From Fragilariopsis cylindrus CCMP1102 (taxonomy: Eukaryota; Bacillariophyta; Bacillariophyceae; Bacillariales; Bacillariaceae): a stretch of DNA of 64,000 bases. The notes beneath the pieces are model-generated. The model was not told where the DNA came from, made no database searches, and saw nothing but the letters and a program-made list of their open reading frames with translations. The translations under genes were made by a program, and so were the position numbers. This document shows, in pieces, positions 1 to 13,166 of this stretch; position 1 is the first letter of the stretch; each line of letters begins with the position of its first letter. The DNA lies in contig FMBT01000319.1 of assembly GCA_900095095.1 (NCBI GenBank), positions 1 through 64,000 on the forward strand. The letters are read 5' to 3'.

Positions 1-240
1 TACTATGTATAATTTAACAAAATCATACTATTTTCAGCACATGATATACTTTCCTCACACATGTGTTGCATGAGTCCTTCAGTCTCCCCACAAGTTTGAC
101 CAGGGGGGGGGGGGGGTACGTACATTGCATTAGCAGCAGGGGTCAGTCAAAAGCACAATAATTGAAGAACAGCTCATTTGCCTGCCATTTGTGGATTAAA
201 GAACGAGATATGTATAGCCAGCTGTCATCAAAGTTCCCCT
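1..240. other. Window-edge non-coding sequence with a G14 run
   Basis: No gene is visible. The only notable feature is an uninterrupted run of 14 G at 103-116. The foldback repeat cluster starts immediately downstream. Confidence 0.5.
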
Positions 241-1345
241 GGTAAATGACCTTTTTTAGTCCCAAAATTAAGCCAACTTACCAGTCATGTGTAATTAATT
301 GTGATGAGATATAACTTTTCAATGGTGCTTGACCACTGCAAAATTAAAAAAATGAGGGAAGCTATAGTAAAACATGTATTTAAAATAATTTTTGATTGCG
401 CAAGTTTATTTCACTGCCAGGTTTTAGTACCTGCCAGATATGCCCTTTCCTGGCAACTGCCGTATATTGAGCTGACAAATATGCCCTTTCCCGGCAATTA
501 AGAATTGTTCTACTACTACAACAGTTCTTCCGCGACCAAAATATATGTTAATTGCTGGGAAAGGGCATTTCCCGCAGCTGGATTGTGGGTAATTGACCAT
601 TTTTAGTCCCAAAAATAGAACCAATTTCCAGTAATGTATAATTAAGCGTTCCACATATAAATTTTTTAGTATTTAGTGCTCGACCATTGGGAAATATTTC
701 AAAATAATGAGAGGGGCTATATAAAAACCCTGTACTTAAGATAATTTTTTGGTTGCACGGTTTGAAGTACTGCTGGGTTTTAGTACCTGCTGGATATGCC
801 TCTTCCCAGCAGCTTCCAGATATGGAGCTGCCGGATTTGCCTTTCCCCTGCAATTAACATATATGTTGGTCGCGGAAAAATTGTTGTAGAGCAAATTCTT
901 AATTGCCGGGAAAGGGCATAACCGGCAGCTCAATATACAGCAGCTGCCGGGAAGAGGCATATCCGGCAGGTACTAAAACCCGGCAGTACTTCAAACCGGC
1001 TACCAACAATTATTTTAAATACATGTTTTACCAAAGCCTCCCTCATTTTTTTAAAAATTTCCCGGCAGTCAAACACCATTGAAAAATTATATCTCATCTT
1101 GATTGATTACACACAACTGGGAAATTGGTTTAATTTTGGGACTAAAAAAGGTCATTTGCCCACACTCCTGCCAGGAATGAACATAACCGGTAGGTACTAC
1201 AAACCAGCAGAAAAATAATATGTGTGACCAATAAATTATCCCAAATATATTTTTCTCTAAAGCTCCTTTCATTCTTTTGAAATTTTTTCAAACGGTCAAA
1301 CACATACAAAAATCTATTAGTTTTCATAAATAATTGTACACGGCT
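241..1345. repeat. Foldback repeat cluster, about four copies of one ~300-bp unit
   Basis: One diverged unit occurs at roughly 241-563 (+), 589-868 (+), 851-1163 (-) and 1142-1345 (-, most degenerate). Shared landmarks are a block like GACCTTTTTTAGTCCCAAAA, a block like AAAATGAGGGAAGCT, a block like GGTTTTAGTACCTGCC, and several copies of a short GC-rich palindromic word around TGCCGGGAAAGGGCA. The outer copies are inverted, so a transcript or single strand could form a long hairpin. Small ORFs here look like chance products of the repeats. No transposase is seen, so it resembles a cluster of non-autonomous foldback or MITE-like elements. Confidence 0.75.
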
Positions 1346-1942
1346 AGGATTCTGGTAAGAGAAGCAATATGCCATTACCCTATTGGTTCAACCACTGGTA
1401 CTGCACTGTGCATGATATATTGCCCATATACTAAGTTTGGTGGTAGTTGTATTTGAATTAATTGTGCTATTGTGATCTTATAATAAGATACTAAACTGCT
1501 TCAGAATAGGTAATTGTCAGTAGCAGATACAACAAGAAGTAGAGAACAATAGTAGAGAAATAGAGACTTAAACTGCTTTGAAAGAATAAAGGGTGAGCAA
1601 CAACCTCTTTTTGTTTCATCTGTTTCTACGAGTGGATTGATTTATATATACTAGAATAATGCATATACAGTAACTATAAGATTTGATTTATGTTTGCAGA
1701 GAGCTATAAATGCAAAAAAATTGTTCAGTATTTTACTCGTAGAAAGTGAAGTTTTAGGTATATTTCTTCAGGGTGATTGATTAATTAATTAATTAAATCA
1801 AGTTATTTCTATGGTTACAACACTGATATCCTGATGCAATTCTTTGTTAGACAGTAAGTAAACTAATCGTCGTCGCCTTAAGGATCGTCTCATATCATCG
1901 TATCATTCGTTATCTAGTTAATGATCTCGTTATTTCTTAGTT
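1346..1942. other. Non-coding sequence downstream of the V-ATPase c gene
   Basis: AT-rich sequence with only short ORFs that I cannot support. It would contain the 3' UTR of the minus-strand V-ATPase subunit c gene. Confidence 0.4.
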
Positions 1943-2613
1943 CTAGTTATTTCCCTCACATACGTAGGAGTTTTGTGATAAGATAAGGGCAACAATTAAT
2001 CCTACGAAAAAGAAATATACAAATTAAACAACAAAAGAAATTATGTGTAAGAATGAGGATACCATTTCATCAGCCATATTCATTTTTTCAAGATATCACA
2101 TGCATATGTGTATGGCATGTCCATATTAATCTTAAAGTCATATATATTATATTACGTACCGTAAAGACCAAGAGCTTCTGCGAAAATCAAGATCAAAATC
2201 ATACCAACAAATAGTTTTTCTTGTTGTCCAACAGCTCGTACACCTGCATCTCCAACAATACCAATAGCCATACCAGCAGCAAGACCTGATAATCCACAGC
2301 AAAGACCGGCAGCCAAATGTGCGAAACCAGTGTATAGTGAATATTGAGAAAGACCATTTTGAGGAGCTACAATAGAACCTTGGATAATAACAGCAACAAT
2401 TAAACCGTAAATACCCAAAACACCCGCCATAACAACAGGAATAATGTTACGCATAACCAAGCCAGGGTTCATAACACCCATTGAAGAGATACCAACACCG
2501 GACTTGGCAGTTCCGTAGGCAGCACCGATATTGGCAAAAACAAGGGCGGAAGTGACGCCCATAAAGCCGAAGAAGGGCGCGGAGGCCGGGCAAGTTTCCA
2601 TTTCAACACTCAT
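1943..2613 (-). CDS. V-type H+-ATPase proteolipid subunit c
   Basis: Subunit c of the membrane Vo ring, which carries protons across endomembranes. Two exons on the minus strand: 2613-2160 and 2001-1943. The donor is GTACGT after 2160 and the acceptor ends ...CGTAG before 2001. Joined, they give 170 aa ending on TAG at 1943-1945, close to the usual size of the family. Four hydrophobic helices are evident. The proton-carrying glutamate lies in [11 protein letters not shown] near residue 145, and the intron splits the glycine codon of that helix. Other family signatures are [13 protein letters not shown] and [18 protein letters not shown]. Without the second exon the protein would lose the end of helix 4, so the intron is well supported. 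A paralogous c'' subunit lies at about 23.2-24.0 kb. Confidence 0.95.
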
Positions 2614-5048
2614 GATTAATAGTTATCTTTTCTTTCTGTTGTTTATTTGAATCATTCATCAAATAGTTTAGTAGTTGGTTTGGTTAAGTGACCATTGTTG
2701 CAGAGAAAGAAGTTTTCAATTTTAACGGTGAGAATGACGAGCGAAGTGGTCAAAATAAAATAGCAACAGGGTTAGCGAACTATACAAGCAAAAGATATTT
2801 GAACTTGAACAGTCAATAGTCATCTCAGCCCATTCGTCATCCGAGCGAAGGAAGACCACATTTGATATCAGAATGTATCTCTCTCTCTCCCTATTTATAT
2901 ACCTTCTTTCGTGATTAGACGAAAGGAGAAGGTAACAAATAAATAAAATAACTTTATTTTTCTCGTTTACTTTTTCCATCGCAATCTCCGTATTAATTCA
3001 TAAGATGCATCTACTTCGTCAAAGGTGTTAAGATGGCCTGTTTATTAGGGAGAGTTGGTTCAAATAAATACGCTACCGTAGTTGCCATTGCTTTTTGCCG
3101 TTGACTTACCTATCTATTTTACTAGCTAATGTAATATATGACAATTCGTTGTTGCGGAATGTTTTGTTTTTGTTTGTGCCTTTTTTGTATATTTCACTGA
3201 TACTAACGTTACTAGCTAAATAGCTGAGCTGTTTTAGTATGCAAAAACGACTACTTTTAACGTACTGTACTTTTTTTCAGTGTAAATTATTACCTCAAAA
3301 AAGGTGTTCGCTCTCCAAAACTCATCAAGACGGCTTGGTCGGCGATTACAGCCGGCACACTTTAAAACGGCGACAGAAATGCTGAAAAATTCGCATCGAT
3401 CGAGTCAATCGAGTCACGAGATGGAGGCGATGCGACGAGACACGAGTGAGTTCTGTCGAAAATCGAAAATGGTAAGGTAAGGAATGAAAAAAGTTTTGCT
3501 TTGACAGACTAGATTTGACTGGATGGTGAAAAGGTGGAAAGTGCTTGAACTGATATGTTGGGCATATTGCCATGTATTTGTTATTTAGATTAATATTCCT
3601 ACTAGCCAAACGATGGGGGGTGGGCGGGGGGGGGGGGGGAACAACATAGTCTAACGAGATGTGGTTGGCGGGTTCTTCTTCTAAAGATTATGACTGATGG
3701 GGGAAAGAAGGTTCCTTTTTGGTACTGCATGCTAGCATAGCTCTTTTGATTGTAGCTGGTACAATTCCGAGTGTGGAAAATCGAAAAGGGGTTGTCCTTG
3801 TTGGCTGTTTTAGCACGTGATTTTACACGCCGCTTTTTACTGCGGATGAGTAAAGTTTGACGGTATATAAACCGTATCCGGTTCCTTGTCTTGACCGGTT
3901 GAACTCTGCTTGTGTTTTGGTACCAACAAGTAGAATAGTTTGGTAGGAAGAACAGGAGAAAAATGTTGGTTATTAGTCTGTTACAGCGTCCTGCACTTCA
4001 CCCTGGTGAGGTGCGGTTTACAAGCTAAACAGAGGTTAGCAGGGGTAACGGCGACTAGGTGCTGTTTGGTTAATCAACAACCATGAGATTTTTCTTCTAC
4101 CACATCCAGTCTGTCTGTACTTCCGTCACACCTGGGATTACGTTTTAACTAGGGGTCTAATGAAGGAGAAGTGAGTAAAGTCCACAAGGGACAATATTCA
4201 ATTATGCTATGAGAGCTAAAGTGAGATTGATCTAGTACTTCTGAGAAGGCACTTCTTCTTTTGTACTTCTTCATTAGGTAGATTCTCACCTGGTGTAATT
4301 ATTTTTTTGATATACCTTGCAACGAGATAAATTCTTGAAAATAATTTATATGCAATGTCAAAAATTATCCCATCAACATGACACAAGCACTTCATGAAGA
4401 ACTTTCCTTAGTACTGGTAGGTGTATGCTGTTGTTTTTTAATGAAATTCTTTATTTGACGTGTGATATGGGGGGCTAGTTCCACGCGGTACTAGTATACT
4501 ATACTCAAACTAATTAGTAGCAGACTGTTTTTATTATGGCACACCTCTTTCAATGCAAGAAAACAAGCGAAATCCAGAAAAATGTTCTTTTGTATTAAAG
4601 AAAACTTACAATGAAGAAGGGACACACTCATTGTCTTTCCTTCTAGGATACACAATGATGCCCTTTTAGAAAAGCTGCCTAGTATATTGTATTAATACCT
4701 CTCCTCCCTACTTGCTAGGTCATTTTATAGGTGCTTGGTTTTGAACCAAAACTTAAATCATCCTCCAGAAAATTGAGAGAGAAGAAATTGATACTCACTA
4801 TTAGAAGAAGAAAATAACATTAACACATCCATCATAGGTTGCATGAGGTAAGGTAATAATCATTTTCATCTAAAATGTGGTTCAATTATTATTACTATAA
4901 GTAGTCCTAAATACTGCCCTTGTATTAGATTGTGACATGACGGCATATGCACATCAGCACCCAAAAGCACCCTTCGTTTCTTGGTACTAGAAATAAAGTA
5001 GGTATGAGTTATTTATAGTCTAGGAGTTGGAATTATAGTCCATTGGCC
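2614..5048. other. Gene-free interval between V-ATPase c and ORC1
   Basis: I see no supportable gene in these 2.4 kb. The 2614-3300 part is the likely promoter and 5' UTR of V-ATPase c, with a GTAC-type repeat (CGTACTGTAC) at 3261-3270. A G-rich tract lies at 3615-3639. The rest is AT-rich with short chance ORFs. Confidence 0.4.
3615..3639. repeat. G-rich tract (G6-T-G3-C-G14)
   Basis: Runs of 6, 3 and 14 G occur within 25 bases, separated by single T and C bases. This is compatible with G-quadruplex formation and is also a likely source of sequencing-length error. Confidence 0.7.
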
Positions 5049-8000
5049 CTAGAATGTAGACGGCAAATTCTTTTGGGCAAGTTTTGTATGCGTTGTACTT
5101 TTAAGCCCCTTTAAAAGTGTGAGCTCATCAATGGCAAGGGAAGTCACTGGCCAAGCACCAGCGCTTCCGCCGTGTGATTGTCGGAACGTTATAGATGAGC
5201 TCTTTTTTGTTTGCAGCTCAACAAGATTCACCTAAGACGATATGCAAGTCAGAGTAATGAACGAATGGTTAAGTAATGCATGTCAGGAAAGAAAAACTCC
5301 GTAATTTGAGAACAACGACTTACCTCTCCGAGACGAGTCAAAAGTAGAATAGCTGTGGTACAAATATAGATAATTAGTGAGGAAAAATCAGGTCTAGAAT
5401 CACCAACACTACAGATATTATACGCATCACGCACACATTAGAACATACCTTCTCCAAAAGAGGGTGGGGGTAGATATTGATGGTCTCCTGACGCATTTGC
5501 AAGAGCTTCATAAGGATAAAATTGTATGAGAGAAACAGATTTCAGCTTTCAAACACCAAACAAGTTCAAATAAAAGACGACTTACCTTCCATTTTACCAA
5601 GAATATCTTTTATATCAAATCCTCCTATCTCTCTACCAGTTGTCCTGGATAGGGCAGCCAAAGAAACTAATAAAAGTGCTTCAAACGGTGCAGAAAATGA
5701 GACAGCAGCCGTTAAAGCAATATTGAACGAATCCAGGCTCGCTTTTTGCACGTCACCGATCCGAATTTTAGGGTATAAAACCGTTGCATGCCCCCCATCT
5801 TTTACTAGATTATCTTCAAATCTCTGAGTGACAAGTTCAGCAGCAGATCTGCAGATCTGGAATGCCTTTCGTATATCACCGCTCAACGCAGCTGTCTTTT
5901 TTGCGGCAAATAAAATGGCATCATCTTCAAAGAATTGATGATTCTAAGGGAAACAAAAAAGAATGAGTTGGTGGGAGTGTGCTGAATCACGTAGATTGAG
6001 CGAGTCTAATTTTGCAAAGATTTCTTACCGGCGATCCCTCCTTTATCTTCGATCTTAGAATAGATATTGTATCGTGAAGGCTATAAGCCTTGAAAACAAA
6101 TTTGTCTGTCCCTACACGAGACTGAACGCTCGGCATTAACTGATCCACCAAGTTCAACGTATTGGAGATGCCGACAACAACCAGTCGTCTACCGTTAGCC
6201 ACTTCAGCTGCACGTTTGGGCCAGTCAAAAAAATTGTATAGAACTGATTGCTTGTCCGTAACCAGGTAGTCGATTTCATCCAACAAGACGATTGTTATAC
6301 TGCTATCAGTAACGTCCAGTTGAGAAGATACAGAAGTGAAGTATGCTTCGAGCCATTCACACGCCCGTTCGTGTGGGCCAACATGTTTTTTTCCAGTCAA
6401 TGCCTCCCAAAATCTGATGTATACATCGAAAGGATGCCGCACCTCAATTCCGTTCAACGATATGAACCTAAACTTTGGTACAACCCCAGCCTCCTGCTCG
6501 TGTTGAAGCTTTGCAATCGCAGCGCGGACGCTTGCGGTTTTACCCCTTTAAGGGTGGACATCAGCGATCAGGAAAAGGAAAAAAAAAAGGGGGAGGGGGG
6601 GGTAAACAAGATTATCAAGTCAGTTTCAAGAAGAAGAAGAAAATCTTCTCGTCATCTATCATGGGGAACTTACACTCCAGGTGGTCCAGCAAGAAACAAT
6701 GAAGACTTAAAGCTCTCGTTCGTGGGATCTTTACTGAAGGCTGCTCTGAAAAAAGTAAGGAGATTAGATATCTCCTTTTCTCTGCCAACCAACAATGCCT
6801 CTCCACCTTCGTAGGCATTTTTTGATGCATCCTTGAGCGTTAGCTTACCAATTAAATTGATCATTGAGTCCTTCCAATTAGAAGAAATATTATCATATTC
6901 AGTGAATGCCTTTCTTGATGATGGCGATTTGTTGAGATACTTCGAGTGAATCAAGCCTCGCTTCTTTCTTCCAATAGCACCACTACAGGGGATTAACGAC
7001 CGTCGTTTCGTAGACCAAAATTTAGTGCAAACAAAATGTTGGGTATTTGGGTCCTCGTTGTCATCCTTCTTCATCTCTCTAAAATTCTCAACAAGTTTAG
7101 CGTAACCACCCAAAATAGCTGTACAGGCGTCCATTACTTGGCAATGGTCCGTTTCGTAGACTTCGACCAACTCTGAAGTTTCTTCTGCTGACGATGAAGC
7201 AACCATCGATATGTCCTGGCGCTCATAAAACCAACGAATTTCGACTTTTATTTTGGGCTTGCGATGATCTTTTGGATCTAAGTTATGCTCATGCCCAAGC
7301 TCAAGCTCAAGTTCTTCCTGTGATGTAAACTCTTCGAAGATGGAAATAATTTCAGCCAGAGCCCAGTTGCAATCGTATGGCAGACGTTTTGATCCTTCGA
7401 ATCTAGCCTGAATAGTGTCCCCCATCCGTACAATTTTTGGTGCCGATTTCTGTTCGTATCTGCCAGCTCCTGCATTGGTCTTGCACTGCGGTATTAAAGT
7501 CATTTCAGCATAGAAAGCCTTCAGTTGTGATGAATCGACTCGAAAGGGTTTCTTATGACACCAAGTTTCACCTGGATTGCGTCCACGGTGACTCGTATCT
7601 AGAGGATGGTCAGAAGAATTGATATGATGAGGTATCTCGACCTGATTTCGTACCAGCTGTCTGAACTTTTTAATCTCGTCAATAGTGTACATATTTGAGA
7701 GAGCTAAAACGCTTCCTTTCTCTGTGTTTAGAGATTTTGTTGAAGCCAAAAATTCAGACAGTGGAAGTTCTATCTGTCTCTCACTTAAGTCAGTTTCAGG
7801 ATAAGTTCCTGAGCAATAGAGTACAATCGGTCCCAGCAAATATTTTGATTCTACTAAGATCGTCACTGGGGGGCGACTATCAGCAATTTGTCTTCGTTTG
7901 CTTTTACCGTTGGCTTCTGTTACAAATTTCAAGCGCCGAATTTCAAATCGTAGACTATCGAGTTCAGAGTTTTCATTAAATATAGAAATAACCTGACCTG

Positions 8001-11000
8001 GGTAGTGCGGGACAGTAAAGGGATACAACTCCTCATTTTGCGAAGTGTCGAAATCTTGTATGGCGACAATATCTCCAACCTTCAATACCCAGGATCTACT
8101 TTCAGATCTATCGAAAATATCTGAGGCACAAAATAGAGACCACTGTGGAATTAGCGAAACTTCTGCGTAGAATAAGCGTCTAGATTGTAATGATTGTATT
8201 TGTTTCCCTAGGCGCACACAAGAACCCTCATTTGACATTTTTTTGGATGGAATCAATAGATCGCAAATGTTGCCTATGGTCAGCAAAAGGCTACTGTCAT
8301 TCTCCATTGCCTCACGTAGAGTCTTGTGCTGTTGCAGAAATTTCGATCGTTGGAATCCTCGTTGTCGTAGGCCATGTAGCCAACCTATAGGGGAAAGAGA
8401 CGACCAATAAATAGGCTGCAATCTTTGGAAGGATTTTAGATAAAGGAATTTGCATCTGCAAGACACTATATGGTTTTGTCTTTTCGAATGATTCTTTTCG
8501 TTACCTGAAGAGGTGTGATTTCCAAGAAATATCTCAACAATGCCGAGAAGGCATTTGGCATCCAAGTCTACCTTAAGCTCGTTCGATTCAAAGATTTCTT
8601 CGCGGTTCGTCTCCAAATGCAACGGCAGGAATTCTTTTGCCTCGTCCGAAAGCTCGGATGATTTGTAGAAGCGTCGAACCTCAACCTTGATATCATTTAC
8701 GCACTGTGTTGTCGACTGCCGAAAAATGCTCAGCACCTGACCGTAAGAATACGGTATTTTAAAGGGATACCAGGGATGCTTCATGCAATGCATGGACGTG
8801 TAATCTCCAGGAAGACTTGCACTCTGATCAAAATAACAAACAATGTCTCCTACCATGCATTCGAATGAATGTTTTTTCTTTCGTCTAATTTCAATTGTTG
8901 GTTCAACAAGGTACGGAATCGGAGTCACAACATCAAGGCACTTGTAAAAGTCCTGAACTCCACCATCCAGATTTATTGCAAGCAAATGCGACCCTAAAGT
9001 CACCCTGATATCGTCAGGATTGAATGGGATGCCTATTAATTTATTATTATTGTGTGCTACATCATTTCCTACGATACTCAAATCTTCATTGCAACTACTG
9101 TGATCTGGATCGACACTACGGTTTTTCGTCGCTTTAATATAGAATCGAGACAAAATCAATATCCATTCCTTATTCTGACGATTAGTTGGTTTTAACAATA
9201 AACCACGGGATAGACCCGATGGTATTTTTGAAAGATTGAAATCGTAGTTCGTCCAGTCCCTTGAAGGCTCGATTTCTTCGTCCCAGCAGAACTGAGTACA
9301 TAGACGAGGAATAAGAGGGAGACCAGTCACATCACTGGCTACCACACCCCATTTTTGCTTGTTCTCTGTAGAGGATAGAATGATCCGTCCAGGCAGTGCA
9401 GCCGTAATCGATAAATGCTCGAATACCTCTGTTTCAAAGACGACATGTGACTTGTTCAGGTGTTGAATACTAGCCTTGTGTTGCTTCAGTATCTCTTGAA
9501 ATCGACAAAACCATCTAATTTGCATCATCCATGCCCCAAGTTCCGTTTGATAAAGTGAAACAATCTGAGCCGCCAACCACTTTTCTTTGAAAGGAAAGCA
9601 GCCAACAGAACCATGTTTATGGCGAACGGGAATCACGTGTCCAACAGCTAGCGTCCAACGATTGTTGGATCCCAAACGAAATTGTTTGTGTAAATCTATC
9701 TTTTTCACGCTCAAGCATACAGCATAGACGAATTTATTCCCCCACTGTTCATACAATGTTCCGATCATTTTTGGAGCTAGATTTAAACAGTCGACTGTGC
9801 TTTCGTTGCTGGAATTGTTAGATGCCGTCGTCTTTGAACAAATGTTATTCATAAGCCACGAATTATACATCGACTTGACCAATTTGGGCATTTTCTCCAC
9901 AGCACGTTTCAGAGGTCCTGGTGGTAAAGTCTCCTTGAGAGGTGGCGACAGGTTCTGAAGAAAGCTGTGGTAGTTGTAACTCCAATCATTTATCCTCGTT
10001 ATCTTTCCTAGGGAACGCTCGAGGTGCTGGCAGAGCATTCGAACGATAGGGAAGCCATCACTTCCTCGTGTTTGTCTAGGTAACTTAGTAAATAGATCAA
10101 TGTCAGAGGTTAACTCGATATTTGCAGGTAAAACTTCTTTCACAGAACAATCACAATATTCGTAGGTTTCGACTAATCCATCTTTTTTATTCATAGATGT
10201 GAGCACATCAGTTCGACGATTACTTTGTAATTCTGGATACCGATAAAACCATTTTATGGATAATTTCCACGAATGGTCATCGTCATCGTTGTTGTCGTTT
10301 CTTTCTTTGAAAATATTTGTCACCTGTGCTAGACCAAAAGGAACCAAAAATGGAGCCCATGAATTAGTGGTGGATATGGAGTCTTCGTAATGAATCGCAA
10401 CGACACTACCGATATTAATTTGAAAGGACAAATATTGGTCGTCACCGTGACGATTATGGTCCAAACTTCCTATTTCATCTTTGTCCAGAAGAGAACCTAT
10501 AGCAGGATCTCCGCTGGGAATCGTCATTCTCAACTGTTTGAAATAGTCCGAGTGATTATCGGTATAAAAAGGTCCAGTCTTTAGCATGAAAGCAGAATCC
10601 ACATTCCAATTGTCAAGAGCATCTGCCACATTTGGCAATGCAATGCTGTCCCTGCCCGCGCTAGTTGCATCATCATGTTCGCTATCATCGCTATCGCAAT
10701 TACTATCGTCCCTCATTTTTTTGTAACGCGTCCCAATGGTTCCTGTCGGTTTCTTCCCTTGGACTTTCAGACCAGCCCCACGGGTGGCAATTGTCGTATC
10801 TGTTGAATGAGTGTCTCGAGTCGTGGTGGATGCCGCTCCGTCATCGTTGTCGCCTTCCATGTTCGTCTGTCTGCCATTCTTTGTATTAGCATTCTTTTTT
10901 CCAGATATCGTTGCTGTTGATGACTGCAGCCGTGACGATGCATTCTTCATCGAAGTTTTCTTGGTTTTTGATGGCTTTTGACTGATATTGGAAATTCGCT

Positions 11001-12351
11001 GCGACGATGATGGCTTCTTTGTGTCAGCACTAAATCGAAGCCGCTTACTACCAGTGGTCGTCTCATCAAGACTATCGGTACTGTTGCGGCCATTGTCCTT
11101 TTTTCGCTTTTTGGTTGCTACATCTTTGGTCATACATGATCCAGATTTCGTACTCTTCTTCGTGTTTATTGTTCGTTTTTTGGTAGTGATTATGGTGGTA
11201 TCATTTATTCGTTCTGTGCCTATGCCCTCTTCAATTATTTCTCGTCGTTGCTCTTCTTTGAGCAAAACAGCCTTATTGTAACGTTCTCGACGGCTTTGAC
11301 TCCATCCTCGCATCAATGCGTCACGCAACAAAGATATTTGTTGTTGATCAATATCTTTGTCTTTGGATGAAAGTGTTGACGGGGTGCCACTCTTTGTACC
11401 ATTACCACTACCGCCACCCCTACAAGAATCGATGGTACTACTGGCTTGGATCCATCCTTTCCACGCTTGTAGAAGCGGTTCTGGAATTTTATTAAGAAGA
11501 GCGACATTTTTAACTTCGTTGCTGCTCCCTTCTTCGTCTTCTATACTGGGAGGATTTAATTCAATCCATGCATCGGGATTAGGCTCGCTGACAAAACTAA
11601 TTTCAGCCACCGCTGTGCTAGACTCCTCCCCATTTCCCAAAGACCTTCGACTCTCCAATCGAATCTTGAGACAACAGAATTGGAGCGCGTACTGAGATTC
11701 TTCCCCTTCCTTTATTCCGTTACTCACAAAGTCCTGTTGGGTTCTGATCGTGATGGTTACCGGCAAGAGTATATCATATTCTTGGTCAATTGAACTCGTC
11801 GTGGGCAACATCGATACGATACCGTAATCACCAGGACGATTAATCAGAACATGCGGCATTTGGGATCCATTTATTTTTGTTTTGTCATTGTACGAACGGA
11901 AAGTGCTTTTTATTTTGGAAGACTTCATTTCCTCTTCATCCAAATCCATTGCCTTGTCGAGCCATTGGATATGGCATTCAAATCCATGACTCGGTGTGTG
12001 GCGAGTGATTCTTTTTCTCAAGGCGACAACGAGGCCTACCTTCCAATCTGGAGACTTTCCTGTGTAGTGGTTGGGTTCCCATGATTCAATCAGATCTCGC
12101 ACGTCTTCTTTCGAATTATTCTTGGCGACGGCTACGATATCACCCAAGTGAACTTTCCATCGAAATTTAGATCCGAAGTTCCTGGAATCGTGGTCAATGA
12201 TCAGACTGGAATAATAGAAAGTTCGTCCTCCTTGGTCAGAGGTGCTTGTATGGATGCTCGTGGAGCTTGGAATGATTCTGGGTCTTGACGACGGTGGATG
12301 GGGATTCATGGCATATTTCAAATACGAGTACTGAAAGAATGTATCGTCCAT
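5049..12351 (-). CDS. ORC1: Origin recognition complex subunit 1, giant form with six BAH-like modules
   Basis: AAA+ ATPase of the origin recognition complex, which marks replication origins and loads Cdc6/MCM in the nucleus. Six exons on the minus strand: 12351-6674, 6545-6029, 5943-5586, 5505-5449, 5352-5324 and 5231-5049. All junctions are GT-AG and frame-consistent, giving 2273 aa. The AAA+ part has Walker A GPPGVGKT (about residues 1888-1895, split by intron 1), Walker B IVLLDEID (about 1980), sensor 1 GISNTLN (about 2016) and sensor 2 LSGDIRKAF (about 2085), followed by a winged-helix-like C-terminus. The long N-terminal part holds six BAH-like modules starting near residues 68, 650, 904, 1167, 1427 and 1645. 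Each has a (V/M)GD-V/I strand, a GQV-SIF-like strand and an R(R/W)F(Y/C) strand. A basic, Ser/Thr-rich linker fills about 300-620. Usual ORC1 proteins have one BAH domain and 400-1000 aa. Intron 1 contains a purine-rich A/G tract on the + strand. Orc1 rather than Cdc6 is inferred from the N-terminal BAH modules. Confidence 0.9.
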
Positions 12352-13166
12352 TATTTACATCAATTTGCAAAAATTTGAAAGATCGAAGTCCAGTATTACC
12401 ACTAGGACCGCAGTAGCACTGCTACAGTACTATCTACTTCGTACAGTAGCAGTACGATACAGTAGTGACGCTACGCGCGGTCGAACCATTTGACTCATGA
12501 GTCGAACCATTCGACTCATCCTATTCAGCTCATGGGACTCAAATATTTGAGGCGGAATCTTTTGACTCATTCAATTCACTCAGAAAGCCGCCCATCTTCA
12601 TGAAAATTGAAGAGGTCTCCCTTTAACTTAAGTTACCATCTTATATATTCGATTGTTTTCTATGCACTTGTTTTCATTATAATCAATTGGAGTGGCTTTT
12701 TTCATTGGTATGTATGAGGTAATTGTGTTGACTCACATGATTTCTCTTTTAATCAGCACAAGCAAAATTTGACTTTGAAAATAAGATAGAAAATAGTGTC
12801 ATCCAATAATTATACTACGGTAAACAATCAATACCGTAACGTTACAATGTAAATGTACTGTAAAAAAATCTGCTATTACCCATTGTGTTTTGTGGTAGAC
12901 TTATTAAATTGTAGACAGGTAACGTTACTGTTTATTCTAATCTTATTTAAATTTTAGATATTTTTAAATTTTGATTTAACTATACAAAGTTAAGCTCTTT
13001 GATCTCTCATACTTGCGATAATTTATTCCCCACAGAGAGAGGCACTTCAATAGTGTTATATATTGAACCACTATCTTTAACCCGATCCAATAGCATTTCC
13101 CACACGTATACGTTTTCGTTATTACATGTACACATTTCATTTTAATGATAATTGCCAACATTACGA
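12352..13166. other. ORC1 upstream region and intergenic
   Basis: No gene is seen. It contains a cluster of CAGTAC/GTACAG words at 12418-12470 and TGACTCA sites (see separate entry). The 13,000-13,166 part would be the 3' UTR of the DUF6824-like gene. Confidence 0.4.
12484..12735. promoter_or_regulatory. TGACTCA (bZIP/AP-1-like) site cluster upstream of ORC1
   Basis: Perfect TGACTCA words occur at 12491-12497, 12563-12569 and 12729-12735, that is 140-385 bp upstream of the ORC1 ATG. The first is part of a 12-bp perfect palindrome GACTCATGAGTC at 12492-12503. Related half-sites (GACTCA, ACTCA) lie between. TGACTCA is the classical AP-1/GCN4 bZIP site. Use by a diatom bZIP factor is inference only. 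Confidence 0.4.

Noticed and set aside
10390-11695. Several 60-110 aa plus-strand ORFs opposite ORC1
   Set aside because: Antisense shadows of the long ORC1 frame; no independent motifs.
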